The notes under the pieces were generated by a model. That model did not search any database. It saw only the letters and a program-made list of their open reading frames with translations, and was not told where the DNA came from. Shown here piece after piece: positions 27,386 to 39,401 of a stretch of 64,000 bases of DNA. Source of the DNA: Nageia nagi. Its lineage: Eukaryota > Pinophyta. How positions within the stretch are numbered: position 1 is the stretch's first letter; every line of letters starts with the position of its first letter. Location of the stretch: positions 115,072,001 through 115,136,000 of the forward strand of contig JBITNC010000001.1 in NCBI GenBank assembly GCA_050084985.1. Direction: 5' to 3'. The position numbers and the translations under genes were made by a program.

Positions 27386-28510
27386 GATAAAAATTTAAGT
27401 AGGAAATTTATACAAATTCCCCCCTCCCTTTTTTTTACTTAAAGGTTTATCCCTAAAGGTAGCATACTAAATAATTTATTCTTAAAAGTATTTTGAATAA
27501 GTGCATTTAATAGTAATGATGAATGTTGGACCAAGTCAAAAGTAATGTAAGTATACTCACCATGAAAATACTTTAAGTGATTTATAGGCATCTAAATGCA
27601 TTTAATGATTTGTAAGTTGGAGTATAATTACTTATAAGTCATTTAGGTGCATTTAATATTGCATATAAAGTCCACACTCCTCCTAAGTGCATTTAATTTT
27701 GTCATCAAATTTAGTGATTCTTTAGCATGAAACTCCATGCATAGTGTCATGATGATAAAAAAAGGTTGCTTATAAAAGGAAAAAAATTAAATGCCCCTCA
27801 AGGAAGCCACAAAGAGACATGCAAGAGGGAGATGGCTACAATAAGGAGGCAAGCATGAGCTAGCAAGGGGGGTTGGTCAAATGAAAAAAATACCTTGGTT
27901 GAGCAGAGTAAATTGGCCATAGAGAAACTGTGATGGAGAGTGGCCAAGCAGAGAGAGGATCAGTTGTGCGAAGGAGCAATGCCAGATGGTAAAAGGGGTC
28001 ATGGGCAATGAGCCTTTGGTTGGGGAAGGGGGCTATGAGTTTAATCAGAGGGGTCATGGAGATGCAATCAGAGGGGTCATTGAGACAGTTAAAGGGGCCA
28101 TGCAAGGAGGAGGACTTTGATCCATGTGAGGAAAAAATTTTGGAAGACATGCATCCACACTCACCACACCATAGACACACAATGAGGAGAGGGTAAGAAA
28201 AAAGAAGCAAGTACTAACCAAGAGGATGGTCAAGAGATGGAGTCTACAGTGAAGCTAAGAGAAGATGGAGCACACAAAATAAAGACAAGAGAAGGAGTCC
28301 AACCGGATCATCTCTCCCTAGTATGGGAGGAGATTTGTATGAATTTTTCATTTTACAAATTTTTGTATATATAAAAAAAAACTTTCTTATATATATCTAA
28401 TTTGTAATAAAAAAAATACAACTCCTCTTTTTGTTTGAAAAAAAATTTATATAGCAAAGATCCTCTAATGTTTTGTATTAACATTTTTGTTAAAAGGTGT
28501 AAAATTTTAT

Positions 28511-28524
28511 ATTATATATATATA

Positions 28525-28564
<40 letters not shown>

Positions 28565-28654
28565 TTTTTTAAATATTCTTCTTCACAAAGATAGTGAAGA
28601 GATAAAAAAAATACAATATTTTTCCTAAGATATTATTTCTTAAAAAATGTATCT

Positions 28655-28746
<92 letters not shown>
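28511..28746. repeat. (AT)n microsatellites
   Basis: Two long alternating AT tracts (about 28511-28560 and 28657-28746), split by a T/A-rich bridge. The minus-strand frame rich in Tyr and Ile across them is an artefact of the repeat. Confidence 0.95.
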
Positions 28747-28747
<1 letters not shown>

Positions 28748-29091
28748 CAAACCCTTTGATAAAAAAAAAATCTAAACCAAATATATGCAAAATTAGAGCA
28801 ATGTAACTAGCAATTCTAAACTAATAGGAAGTATTAGTATAAGTAAACAAAATTGCTTCTCAATATATTGCTCTTTAACAAATTTGCCACATATATAAGA
28901 GAGAACTAACATTACACCAAATATGTTAGTAACATTAGTTAAATATGTAAAAAAAAAGACAACAAAAAAGAAGGAGATTGTAAGTAGGAGGTTATACCTT
29001 ATCTTGAATTTTACCTCAACAATGAAATGAAGAGATGAACACCAAGAAGAAGAGTTTCCACACTAAGGATGTGAAGAGGAGCCTTCAAGAT

Positions 29092-29103
29092 GCTCTGATA
29101 CCA
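29092..29103 (-). other. Primer-binding site of the copia element
   Basis: Read on the minus strand, 'tggtatcagagc' begins two bases inside the 5' LTR. It matches the 3' end complement of initiator-methionine tRNA, the standard copia primer. Confidence 0.9.
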
Positions 29104-29105
29104 AA

Positions 29106-29607
29106 TGAGAGAATTGAACTATAACATGAACAACTCTAAACTCCCAAGATCACATGAAAGCTCACAATACACATCTAACAAACTCACAAAGCAATCTCAC
29201 AAAGATAACAAAATATGTAAGTGGTTCCTCCAACTAGGAGTAAATCCACTAACTAGATCTTTACTTCAGTCACAAATACAACTCTCTTACAATCCTTCTA
29301 ATCTCAACTCCTAAACACTATCCTCTAGGACAACTTTACTCCACAAATTGGTGTGTAATCACAAAGAGGGAGCCTTCTATTTATAAGCCAAAATCCCTCT
29401 TTGGATCATCCTTTTATCCAATGTATAAAAGCATGACATGCACATACTTTTACCCAATGGGCATGCTTATGACATGGAGTGCAAGACAAGTTACATTATC
29501 ATATTCACTTAAATACTTAAGGTATCAAATGATACCCTTAAGTATTAGTGAACTTATATAGAAGATTATTACAAAATCTTTACAATAATGCATTATGCAT
29601 TTCAATA
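29106..29607 (-). repeat. 5' LTR of the copia element
   Basis: The partner of 21038-21539, with equal length (502 bp) and no gaps. On the minus strand it starts TATTGAAATG, one change from TGTTGAAATG, and ends in CA. The target duplication aatga follows at 29608-29612. Confidence 0.95.
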
Positions 29608-30672
29608 AATGATGCATCAGATTTAGAGGATGACCTTACTTGCAAGATGACATACCAATACATCAATCCTAAGGAGTTGAGTTTCTTCTAGGCTACAAGG
29701 TGGACCTCAATGGAATTATCAAGTGCGATAACCCCTTAAGATAAGGGCATAAAATATGGGCCTTCTAAGAAAATCTATAACTCCCATCTATGTCTTTTAT
29801 CATTAATTTCTTCTCTATAATTTCCTCATCTCTTAGAGCTTCACCTTTGTTACATTCCATGAAAGCAAAATATTATAATGCAAGCAACTACAAGAAGTAG
29901 TGAATGAAGTTAGCAAAAATTCTAGTTGGGTGAGTAGATAATTTGGAACTTAGGATGAATAAATAGAAGGAAATTGGTTAATTAAATGAATGTAATCATT
30001 ATTAAAAGTTGTATTTAGCTTTATCATCCCATCCATTAGTCTTAACTCAAAATTATAATGTAAGGAAAAAGTGGTGCTTAGGTTGGATGAATTCAGAATT
30101 ATTCTATATATAACTACATGCTCTTATCTCATCCACTTCTGTATATGATATGTTTAAATATCAAATAATGAAATATTATGTATGTAATTCAATAATGATG
30201 AAAAGCATTTGAATTATCATCCCATATGTATAGCAAGCTTCCAAACAAAATTCTACATTTGAAGAAATAATTACAGGCATGCCCATTAATGGTGATGGGT
30301 ATTACTGTAACTACATATCTAGGACTAACCTCTTTAGAAAGAGAAGCTTGATGGTGAAGAATTCTCTTAATTATGTAGGAATGTTGGATCCCTATGCACA
30401 AGAATTCACTCCATTTTTTCACAAGTCCTAAATGTCCATGCCCATTTTCATGCCCATCTATGCATCTCTATCAATTCCTTACCATTCATATTTTTCTCCA
30501 CTATCACCACTCTACAATTTGCATGCTAACATTTTCACAAAATTGAATACAACACCAATTATATATAATATACATATGAACTATATTCCTCTAATATATC
30601 CACCACTTCCACCTCACATTCCTACATTTTATTTAATCAAATGAGTGTTCATATAATATAATTGCCCTCTCG

Positions 30673-30785
30673 TGTTTAGGGTATAGGGTATGGGGTATAG
30701 TATTTAAAGTATAGGGTTTAAGGTTTAGGATTTAGGATTTAAGGTTTAAGGTTTATGGTTTAGTGTTTAGGGTTTAGGATTTGAG
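30673..30785 (+). repeat. Degenerate plant telomere-like repeat
   Basis: About 110 bp consist of TTTAGGG and near variants (gtttagggtatagggtatgg, ggtttaggatttaggattt, gtgtttagggtttagg). TTTAGGG is the plant telomere unit, so this is an interstitial telomere-like tract. Confidence 0.8.
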
Positions 30786-31361
30786 TTATAAGACATTTCC
30801 TTTTGTAGGTTCTGCATGCCCTCCTTCCATTGCAATATGTACAATATGAATGTTCTTCAACTATTTTTATAGATATTAGTTTTTTAAAATGAGATATTAG
30901 TATTATTGATTAATTTGATATTAGTTATTTAAAATGGGATCACATTTTAAACAAATCGAGATCATATTTTAAAAAAAAATGGGATCCCAATTACATAAGG
31001 CTTCTGAACAATTCAGGAACCCAAAGCAAATAAGATCCTGATTTTTATAAAATGAGATACCATTTCTACTGAACTTACCAATGAACCCGCCCATGTCCAC
31101 TTTTAGTGGACCCAACTTTGTGCATATGCCCTAAATTCATATGGAACTATTGCTATGATTTTTTCTCATTTCATGAAACTTGAGGTTGGATAGGTCTAAG
31201 TCCAATGGGACTGATGAGTGAATGTAGGAGCTTTCCCTCTAACATGCAACTTCAAATCCAACTAGATGAGTGACTATTTTTGAAGTTTGTTTATTTTTTA
31301 ATATACAAAATTATCATAGTATTTTTTTTAAGTGGGGAGTTATTTCTTTTTACAAAAAAAA

Positions 31362-31393
31362 GTGTGTGTGTATGTGTGTGTGTGTGTGTGTGT
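31362..31393. repeat. (GT)n microsatellite
   Basis: Alternating GT of 32 bp with one 'ta' interruption. Confidence 0.97.
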
Positions 31394-32680
31394 AATAAGC
31401 GGGATATTTTTAAACAAAGTTTTTTTTTTTTTTTTAAAGGGTGGGAACTTATTTATTTTGGGAGGATAAAATTTATAAATGGAGTTTATTTTTTATCCTT
31501 TTTTAGAAGAAGAGTTAACTTTTGGAGTTACTTTTTTAAAATATGGGAGTTATTTTATAAAGGGGGAGAACATTTTTAAAGCTTTGTTTTATAAAAATTA
31601 AAAATGATGTCATTTGAGTTATTAATTTTTTTAACTCTACAAATAGGAGAACTAATTTTTTGAAAATCATTTTTTTATGCAATTTCAAAATCAAGGAGTA
31701 ATGTTTTTATCAAAAATTAAGGGGGGAATTTAACATTTAAGAAAGGTATTAATTTTTTAGCAAAGTATGTATTTTTTGAACTAACTTTATCCTTAAAAAA
31801 ATGCAAATAGGATCTTTTATAGTGTATTCTAAGCATAGGAAAATGAGGAATCTTATTGCAAAGATGAAGGCAATCAAGAAGAAGAAAGATCGAATTTGAG
31901 AGAAGGTCAAGAAGAAACAAACAAAATATGCTTTGAAAAAATGATCAATACTTGCAAGACGAAGGAATAGGGCTATGAACCTTGTTGGGTATCATGATAC
32001 AATTCATTCAAATGATTGGATGGATATGGAAATGAGTATTTCTTAAGAAAAATAATGAATGTTACCTTTGTTCTTTGTTAAGAATCTTATGTTAGATCAA
32101 CAAGAGCATGTTCTAAAATTTCTTAGAGATTTATCTTATAACTAACCACTAACCATAAGGAAAACCACTAACCCTTGTGCGGTTGTCCTTCTTCTTAGTG
32201 GTTCAATACAATTGACAACCTCAAACTAAGTCTAAGGTAAAATGTTCACTAATTACAAACACTAACCAACAATTGTAGATTAGGTCTTACTAACCTACAT
32301 TTTTTTTTGTGACAATTAATAACTAAGTGTACTACCATTAAATTTCAAATCTACACTAGCCAAGAAATTTACAAATTACAAAGTTACTAACATAACTTGC
32401 AATTTATAACATACCCACAACTTACAACTTACAACATATCTACAATTTACAACTTGAAATTTGTTATACAAATTTCATTTTTAATTGCAACAATATTGGA
32501 TGATTTGGTTAATAATTGATAATTTAACAATGTTGGTTGGTTTAACAATTCAACTATATTAGTTAGAGTTTGTTATCAATTTGATTAATAATTTGTAATT
32601 TTCTTACAAAGAGTAATGTTGATTTCATGCTCTCTTAACATACTTCTTATGCTTAAAATTGATCTTCTTTTGTGTAGAAA

Positions 32681-32796
32681 ATGAGAGATTTCTTTGCACC
32701 AAAGCACATACTTGATGGTTCCAATTATGGTATTTATGAACCAAGGATGAAAGTAGAGCTTCAATACCCAAGATTCTATTTCTTAGAGTTGTGATG
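32681..32796 (+). pseudogene. Copia gag N-terminal fragment
   Basis: An ATG at 32681 opens 'MRDFFAPKHILDGSNYGIYE' and reaches a stop at about 32794. It matches the start of the gag pseudogene at 26143 (minus), 'MRDSFLPKHILDGSNFEI', so it is a fragment of the same copia family in the opposite orientation. No LTR or pol sequence was recognised next to it. Confidence 0.8.
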
Positions 32797-33400
32797 ATTA
32801 GTGTAATGAATGTAATTTATCTTATATGGATCCTATATTAAAAATATTAATACATTTTGTAAAAATGAGTTTTGGGCCCCTATAAAAAAACCCCATCAAT
32901 AAATTTAACCTTGCAAAAAAAAGCAATGCAAGATTGAGTGAATCATCAAGTATGCAAGCTTGGATCTTCCTTAGAATTATTGGAATTCTAACATCCTAAT
33001 TTTTGAAGGAATATGATGGTTATAATATGAGGAGAACAAGGAATGTGATAAAGGATTCATAGTGAGAAATGATAAAAAAAAAACATATATATACATATAT
33101 ATTATTGAAATTAGGTGATTCATGCTTGATGGCTTTTGTTGATGTTGCAGATCTATATAATGGAAATTTATTGTTGTTTGAAAGGGATTTAGTGGGTGGA
33201 GTTTGTGGGAATAAGAGGTTGGATTTGGTATGATATAGAAAGGATAATGATATCATCTAGCATAAATATCATATAGTTTAAATAGATTCTGGAAAGGTAA
33301 AATTGTTGAAATTTTGATGATTTCATTAGGTAAGGGAAAATTAAAATCTTTGTAAGATCATGGGTTGAGTAGATTAATACCTATCAAATCAAACATGATA

Positions 33401-33455
33401 TTGATTAGAAAGAAAGTTTATTAATGTCCATGAGAGACCAAAAGCGATCTATGGG
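33401..33455 (-). repeat. SINE-like 3' tail, copy A
   Basis: 'ttgattagaaagaaag' followed by 'ttaatgtccatgagagacca' matches the tail of the SINE-like copy at 48.74-48.9 kb and, inverted, the block ending at 34457. Only the 3' tail is present. Confidence 0.7.
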
Positions 33456-34329
33456 AAAATTAAAAAAACCTTTAATTTAAATTTAAAAAATAACAAAGAT
33501 ATTACAATTTTGCTTGAAAAAGTTAAACATTGATTAAAGTAGGATTTGTATATGATTACCACCATCATAAAACTTATTTTATTGATTTTTTTCATTTTAA
33601 ACATTCAAAATACACAAAATACATATACACTTTTAAGATATATAAGAATACAAAAAAATACAATTTAAACTTATTACAAAAAATATAAATACATTTATAA
33701 AGAATTATAAATAATTAAAAAATATATTAAATTTATTCATTTGATATAAAACTAAACTAATACATTTATCCTTTTTAATTAATTATCATGCTCATTATTA
33801 AATTTCAACATAATTTACACTTTCATGATAAGATACCAACATTTATTGAAATCTAAACCTTATATAAATGTCTAAACACCTTAATAACCTAGATGGCCAA
33901 TGAAACTATCATATACATAAATTTAAATTTTCATATCTCCATCAAATATATTATTTATGAAAGTTACTTAAATACATATATTTATTCTCTTAATAATATA
34001 AACTACCGAATGCTCCATGCACAAGAATATATATAAAATTAAGGTAAATATATTTGTTAGGTATCTATATAGGAAATTATACTTTAGATATCTATTATTC
34101 TTATTTTAAGATCTAATGGCAATTGGCAATGTTGCTTGTGCTTTTTGCTTGTTTTAATATAAAATGGCATGCATGTTTTAAATTCACAAATTTCAAAAAA
34201 TATTACCTTTTTATTATTATTTTTTTAAAGTAATCTATTCAATTTTTTTTAATTAAATTATATATTAAGTTTTTGATGTTGGAAAGTAAATTGGTGTTGA
34301 ATTTTTTTTAATATATTGAAAGTGGAATT

Positions 34330-34457
34330 TTGAGGATCATGAATTCATTGATGTACCTAATCAATTCCCACCAATTATGACATACATTGTACTTCCCATA
34401 CAATTGTCCCAGAGACCGCTCTTGGTCTCTCATGGACATTAATAAACTTTATTTCTT
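34330..34457 (+). repeat. SINE-like copy B, 5' truncated
   Basis: Its 3' part, 'cttggtctctcatggacatt' plus 'aataaactttatttctttc', is the reverse complement of copy A. Its 5' part aligns with the body of the copy at 48.74-48.9 kb ('atacattgtact'). The position of the pol III box B is degenerate here. Confidence 0.7.
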
Positions 34458-37055
34458 TCAATACCTATAAGCTATATACCAAAACATGTTAATAGTGTTA
34501 ATCGAAAACCTATCATTATTTTGGATTCTCGATCAACTCGTCCGTGAGTGTTACAATTGCTTGGATTTATATTTTTACCCTATCATTGCTTGCACTTTCA
34601 ACTTTTTAGATCATTTTGTGAGTCCAAGAGCTCCAAGCTATAATGCAAATGGCTCCTTTAATGTCCTCTCTTCTTGGTACTCAACCATTTTATCTTTAAC
34701 TCTAAACTTTGTAATTTCATCTCCTCTTAATGTGCCCCATCATCCCCTTATTTTGAGATATCAACATAAGACTTTGTTGTTTTCTTCTTGAGTTTATATA
34801 TTCTCATCCCTTTCTAATCGTGGTCTCTTTTTTACTCATGCTCCTCTTCCTAAACTAGTATGTCTTAAAAGTTTGCATTCATTACTCGAGTATCATCTCC
34901 CTAAACCGATTTATCATAGACATCTGCATCCATGGTATGAGTATCCTTTTTCTCCCTAGAGAGGGTGGTTGAGGTTCTCTTTTATTATTTTTCCATTCTT
35001 TCTCCTAGTTCCTGACATAATTATTCCCTCTTGGGTTCAACTTCTTTGCCACTCTCTACAGCAACACATGCTTGAATATGACTAGGAACAAACCTTAGTG
35101 TGGTGTGTACACCATCTTTCCTTTTCGAACCAACTCCTATACTCCATCCAGATCATACATTAAGGAATTAGGGATTTTTACCTTCTTCCCCCAATGTATA
35201 TCATTAAGGATTACAAATTGGTAGCTACAAACTCATGATAGGTTTGAGTTTGGAGTGAAGTAATTCATCATTATGGTGGCAATTTTCAGCTAAAGTTATT
35301 ATTCAAATAGATCAATTTAGAAGTTTGATGAACCATGAGTAGATATGTATGCACCAGATGTCTCTATTTTTGGGATCATGAATTTTTCATTATTTTGGTG
35401 TGATGGATCCATAAGAACCACAACATGGATGATGTAAAGGCCTAGTTCCAAGGAGTGGACATTGTACCTTCAAATAACTCAAGTGCTAGGAAATTGAATG
35501 ATCAAGTCATTTTAGTTTCCATAATTATTTGGGAAGTTGTTTTGTTGGTTCTAAAAGTTGAGAGATGATCTATGATTGTATATCTACATGTAGAATCCAT
35601 TATTTAAGGGTTGGATACTAAGTTGTTGATACTCTTCATGTTGAAGAATTCATTTGATTCAAGGATATTGAAGGAGTTGTAGAGTTAGGAAGGCTTTTAG
35701 TTGCATATGGCATGCTTATCATATTCTGGTATCTATAAAATCTATTTGAATCCCCATAATGAAGAAAAGGAACTGTTAATATGGATGTACTCCTACACTA
35801 GGGGGAACTAATATAAATATCTTAAATTATTTTATGTGTATGTTTGATTTATATTTTTTATGTATTTTACCAATATTTTTACACATGTATACTTAATTTT
35901 ATAAGTGGATTCAATTAAATGTACATTGCTAATACCCTAAAAATAAACATTTAGGAGTGACCACACCATAGAATTAGTATAATCGGATTCAATAAATTCA
36001 TATAAATGAAAATCTATATGTGATGAACTCTAGAATTGTATAACCGTTCGAGTTTTACAGATTAGGTTGCCACATGGATTATCTTGTAGTCACTTTATTT
36101 TGCCACCTAGGTTCTTACTCTTATTGGAAGAAGATATTAATTTTCACTTGTGGCAATTTTTAGTCAAGGTTGTGATATGGATTCTCTCATAGTCCCTTTC
36201 TTTCCCACTTATGTTCTTCCCCCTATTAGAAGAAGATTTTGACTTCCATTGCTACAAATGCTTCTCTTATTTCATCTTCTCTCATGAGTTTGCATGTCAG
36301 TAATATCTTTAAGAAACTTTTATCAATGTCAAATTCAATTCCATAGACCTTGATGCTTCCCCCTCCCAATTAGCCACCATTTGCCTAGAAATTTCGATAT
36401 CAAACCTTTTGAACTTGTTTAAGAAATCCTAATAGCCTACTTTTTAGATCCATTTCCTAATCGTATATGCTACATAAAGCTTCAAAAACTTTGGCCTTAA
36501 ATATGTATGATCTAATGATAAACTTATGATTAAGGGCATTGAATCAACTATTCCCTCATTTTTAAATTTGGCCATGTTCATAGCTGTCTAGTTCAATTCT
36601 AGGAGGCTCTAAGCTTTGAGGTGTCTAAGTATGGACTTAGAGACCTCTCATGTCCCATCATCATGCGTTGACTTCAAATCTACCATAAATTTAACATCCT
36701 AAATGAGGTTGATGTTGAAATAATTTTCTCCATGCATGCCTTATGCTCCATCTTGCTCTTAGTCTCGTGACACACTTGTGCCATCATAATCCCTCTTACA
36801 TGGATAGGATTGGGTAAAGTGATTCTTAACAACCTTATTCCCCATAAAAATTTGAGCCATTCCTTATAATCATTCCTAGTGTGATAGTTTGATTTATCAT
36901 GTTGAAATGTATTGATGCAAGGGATTTAATTTAAATTATTTAACCTTTCAAATGCAAAACAAAAATGAAGTTAATATCAAATGCAAATATTAACAATAAA
37001 ATATTTCTAAAATATAAACAAATATGGATAGAGATCAAGTGAGAACATTCCATGG
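34458..37055. other. Spacer with possible retroelement scraps
   Basis: No host gene is recognised. 'aatatggatgtactcctaca' near 35780 resembles the U5 region of a copia LTR. On the minus strand at about 36.05-36.6 kb, stop-broken frames read 'FDIEISRQMVANW' and 'GSIKVYGIEFDIDKSFLKDI', a pattern like plant transposon-associated ORFs. The open frame at 34486-34791 has no identifiable motif. Confidence 0.5.
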
Positions 37056-37060
37056 AAGGT

Positions 37061-38216
37061 TGTAATGTTCCTTTCTAGGGTTTATCCATTTAGCATTCAA
37101 TTTCACATTCATTCACAAATTAGGGCATCAATGAACTTGCTCATTAGCTATCCAAATATGCATTCAAAATTGGAATATAATAGCAGTAGCCAAATATAAT
37201 ATAAATCTCTTATAACATGTGAATATGACCAAAACTAGGGCACAAATTAGATATTTTACATAATAAAAATATAGCTCCAAAAGTACTCAATTCGTATACA
37301 TTCCCATGCACAAAGAAGATAGTAGCATAGAAAAAATATATAGGAACATTCATTCACATTCAATATGCAATATGAGAGACAATATCATCAATAATCAACC
37401 AAGAATAAATGCAGGTTTGTAACAAGCTTGTAACAAGTTCTAAGGCAAAGCCCAAGACTCCAAACTACTCAAACTAGACTCCTCAAGGCTACCGTAAGTC
37501 CCAAGAAAGCTTCCAAGCTAGGCACAAGTCTCAAGATGTCTCCCAATGGTTGGTGCAAGCTCCCAAGTAGCAAGGATGATAGACACAAGCTCCCTAAGAG
37601 ATGTAGAAGTACAAATGAGCCGCTTCTAGGCTAGGGAGTAACCCTAAGCCCTAGAAGGTAGAGAAGGGAAGCATCCTTAAGCTCTGAATGATCCAAGATC
37701 AAATGCATAAGATGATATCTTCAAATGAGGTACTCACTTCCCTTTTATAGAAGTCTAATTTTAATTTATGGTTGGTCGACCCAACCTAAAAATATAAATA
37801 ACTCTTAATTGAAAAATGACTCCTCCTAACCTAGACATTTGGCAATTAAGGAATAATATTTTTTTTATTACAAAACATGGTTCACTTTTATTATAAAATA
37901 ACAAAGACTCCTAATCTAAATATAATTCACTTCTAATACCCCTCATAGGGCCTGACTATTAATTATAAGTATCACAAATGACACTAAATACAATATTAAT
38001 AAACTAGATCCTACATACATGATAGTAGAAACTAGCTCTAGGGATGAATTTTCAAATGTCCATATATTTCTCATTTCTTGATAGAACCATGTTGTGTGAC
38101 TTTTCAAAAAGGTTAGCATAAGATTCTCTATCCATTCCAAAAGATAAATTAGCAATCCATGGATTGTGACAAAAGTTATGCCTTCAACAAGGTTTCTCAA
38201 AATTGGGAACATTACA
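37061..38216 (-). repeat. 3' LTR of the first gypsy-like element
   Basis: The partner of 46880-48035. In the first 120 bp roughly one base in ten differs and there is one small indel, so the insertion is old. Confidence 0.93.
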
Positions 38217-38938
38217 TGTCCTCCCTCCTTGAATTGCTTACCCTCAAGCAATTTCAAATTCATCCCAAAGTGATACTTGTCCTCTTGCTTTATCTTCAAG
38301 TGCACCAAATTGTCCAAATGTCCCAAATGGTGCTTGATTCCATGGCTATCCTTTAAGCATACTTGCAAACTATCAAAATACTTCTCAAAATAATCATTGG
38401 TTGATTTCAAAAGAACATGATCAATGAGGAAACTATTCATTAAGTAGAGGTAAAAAAATTTTATTGATGATGCACGTATTTCCAACCTCAAACCTTGTGC
38501 ATTGCTTCCAAGTAGGTCCCAACATCTTGTTGCTCTCAAATTGTGAAGAATTATGATTGATAAAGTGTTGGTATGAGTTATATTATTGATAGATGGGACT
38601 AATTTGGGGATCATAATGTTGAAAAAATACCTTCCAAATGCTTCCCCCCCATTAATACTTGATGCTTGATCTCTTTTATAAATTACACTATACTTTGAAG
38701 GATCGAGTTCAACCAAAACTTTGTATAAATCAATCAATAGTGGACTAATTTTTTTGTCCACAAATTCTATATTTTTATATGCAACAGTCTTCAATCCAAC
38801 TTTTTCAAACTTCTTCCAAACTAAACTCAACTTGATTATGCATAAACCATAGAGAAGTGATGCAAATTTGTTGTCCATAAACTTTAGAGAAAATATTTGA
38901 CAATGCAGACCTTGATTTACAACATCAACAAGATTCAT
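37943..38938 (-). CDS. 331-aa ORF of unknown function at the 3' end of the gypsy-like element
   Basis: This is the longest uninterrupted frame in the window. About 240 residues lie in the internal region and the rest reads on into the 3' LTR. I recognise no catalytic motif. Near residues 225-245 it contains 'NLKLLEGKQFKEGGHVMFPI', whose bases overlap the polypurine tract; a matching 'PKLLGEKQFREGG' sits at the same place in the second gypsy-like element (58.03 kb). It is Leu/Ile/Lys-rich. The true start is uncertain: the ATG at 38938 is simply the first in the open frame, and upstream minus-strand frames (38.95-40.14 kb) are broken. It could be the 3' end of a longer element polyprotein or an accessory ORF. 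Confidence 0.45.
   Translation of the reverse strand: MNLVDVVNQGLHCQIFSLKFMDNKFASLLYGLCIIKLSLVWKKFEKVGLKTVAYKNIEFVDKKISPLLIDLYKVLVELDPSKYSVIYKRDQASSINGGEAFGRYFFNIMIPKLVPSINNITHTNTLSIIILHNLRATRCWDLLGSNAQGLRLEIRASSIKFFYLYLMNSFLIDHVLLKSTNDYFEKYFDSLQVCLKDSHGIKHHLGHLDNLVHLKIKQEDKYHFGMNLKLLEGKQFKEGGHVMFPILRNLVEGITFVTIHGLLIYLLEWIENLMLTFLKSHTTWFYQEMRNIWTFENSSLELVSTIMYVGSSLLILYLVSFVILIINSQAL
38217..38232 (-). other. Polypurine tract of the first gypsy-like element
   Basis: Read on the minus strand, 'ttcaaggagggaggaca' runs directly into the 3' LTR. The same bases encode the end of a conserved tail, 'LKLLEGKQFKEGG'. Confidence 0.8.
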
Positions 38939-39401
38939 TGGCTAAAGCAACAAGGTGTTTTTGATCATGTTATGAACCCTTCAAATTATCATACTTAGTT
39001 ATTCCAAACTTGAATATATATCAATCATAAACATGTCTCTTGCTATCATGTTGAATACTTCATAGGGAGGAGCTAAGTGGCTAAGTTCCCCCCCCAACAT
39101 GTACTCTTTATCTTCTATAATATTTTCATAAAAATTAGATATGATGCTTAGGATGTACCTTCCTATTTGTAATGATTTTTGATCTTCTCTAGCCTTATAG
39201 ATATTGTTGCCAACTTTATGATTACTGTTGTTCCTTTTATTTGTTGCATGGAATAACCTTGTGGTAAAATTTCATGTGTTTACATCCAAATCTGAGTGGA
39301 GACCAAAAAGATGAAACCATACTCAATAAGTTATTACTAAAACCAATTATGTTACTTCCCCATATAGTGTGGGCATTAGGACTAATTTTTTTCATTAAAG
39401 G

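Larger units (their letters stand above)
26150..29090 (-). other. Long repeat-rich leader of the copia element
   Basis: About 2.9 kb separate the primer-binding site from gag, much longer than a usual copia leader. The stretch holds a minisatellite (27.01-27.39 kb), a G-rich purine stretch on the + strand (27.83-28.3 kb) and two AT microsatellites (28.51-28.75 kb). I see no coding domain. It may contain a nested non-autonomous insertion, but I could not find its ends. Confidence 0.6.
21038..29607 (-). mobile_element. Ty1/copia retrotransposon, full length, inactive
   Basis: An 8570-bp element on the minus strand. The two 502-bp LTRs (21038-21539 and 29106-29607) align without gaps and differ at about 39 positions by hand count (about 8%). 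A perfect 5-bp target duplication, aatga, flanks it at 21033-21037 and 29608-29612. A primer-binding site lies next to the 5' LTR and a polypurine tract next to the 3' LTR. The coding order gag, protease, integrase, RT, RNase H is that of copia. Stops, frameshifts and lost catalytic residues show it is dead. The stretch between the 5' LTR and gag (26.15-29.09 kb) is unusually long and repeat-filled. Confidence 0.96.
29613..32680. other. Spacer with simple repeats
   Basis: No gene is recognised. It contains a telomere-like tract (30673-30785), a GT microsatellite (31362-31393) and a T-rich stretch at 31.3-31.75 kb that repeats 'gggagttattttt'-like words. Short open frames across these are low complexity. 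Confidence 0.6.

Noticed and set aside
28569-28790. 73-aa minus-strand frame rich in Tyr/Ile
   Set aside because: It reads through (AT)n microsatellites and is not a gene.
31280-31579. 99-aa frame with a run of Val-Cys
   Set aside because: The run is the GT microsatellite at 31362-31393; the rest is T-rich low complexity.
33401-34457. MITE or DNA transposon of about 1 kb with inverted ends
   Set aside because: The inverted ends match a third locus with pol III boxes (48.75 kb), so two SINE-like tails in opposite orientation explain them better.
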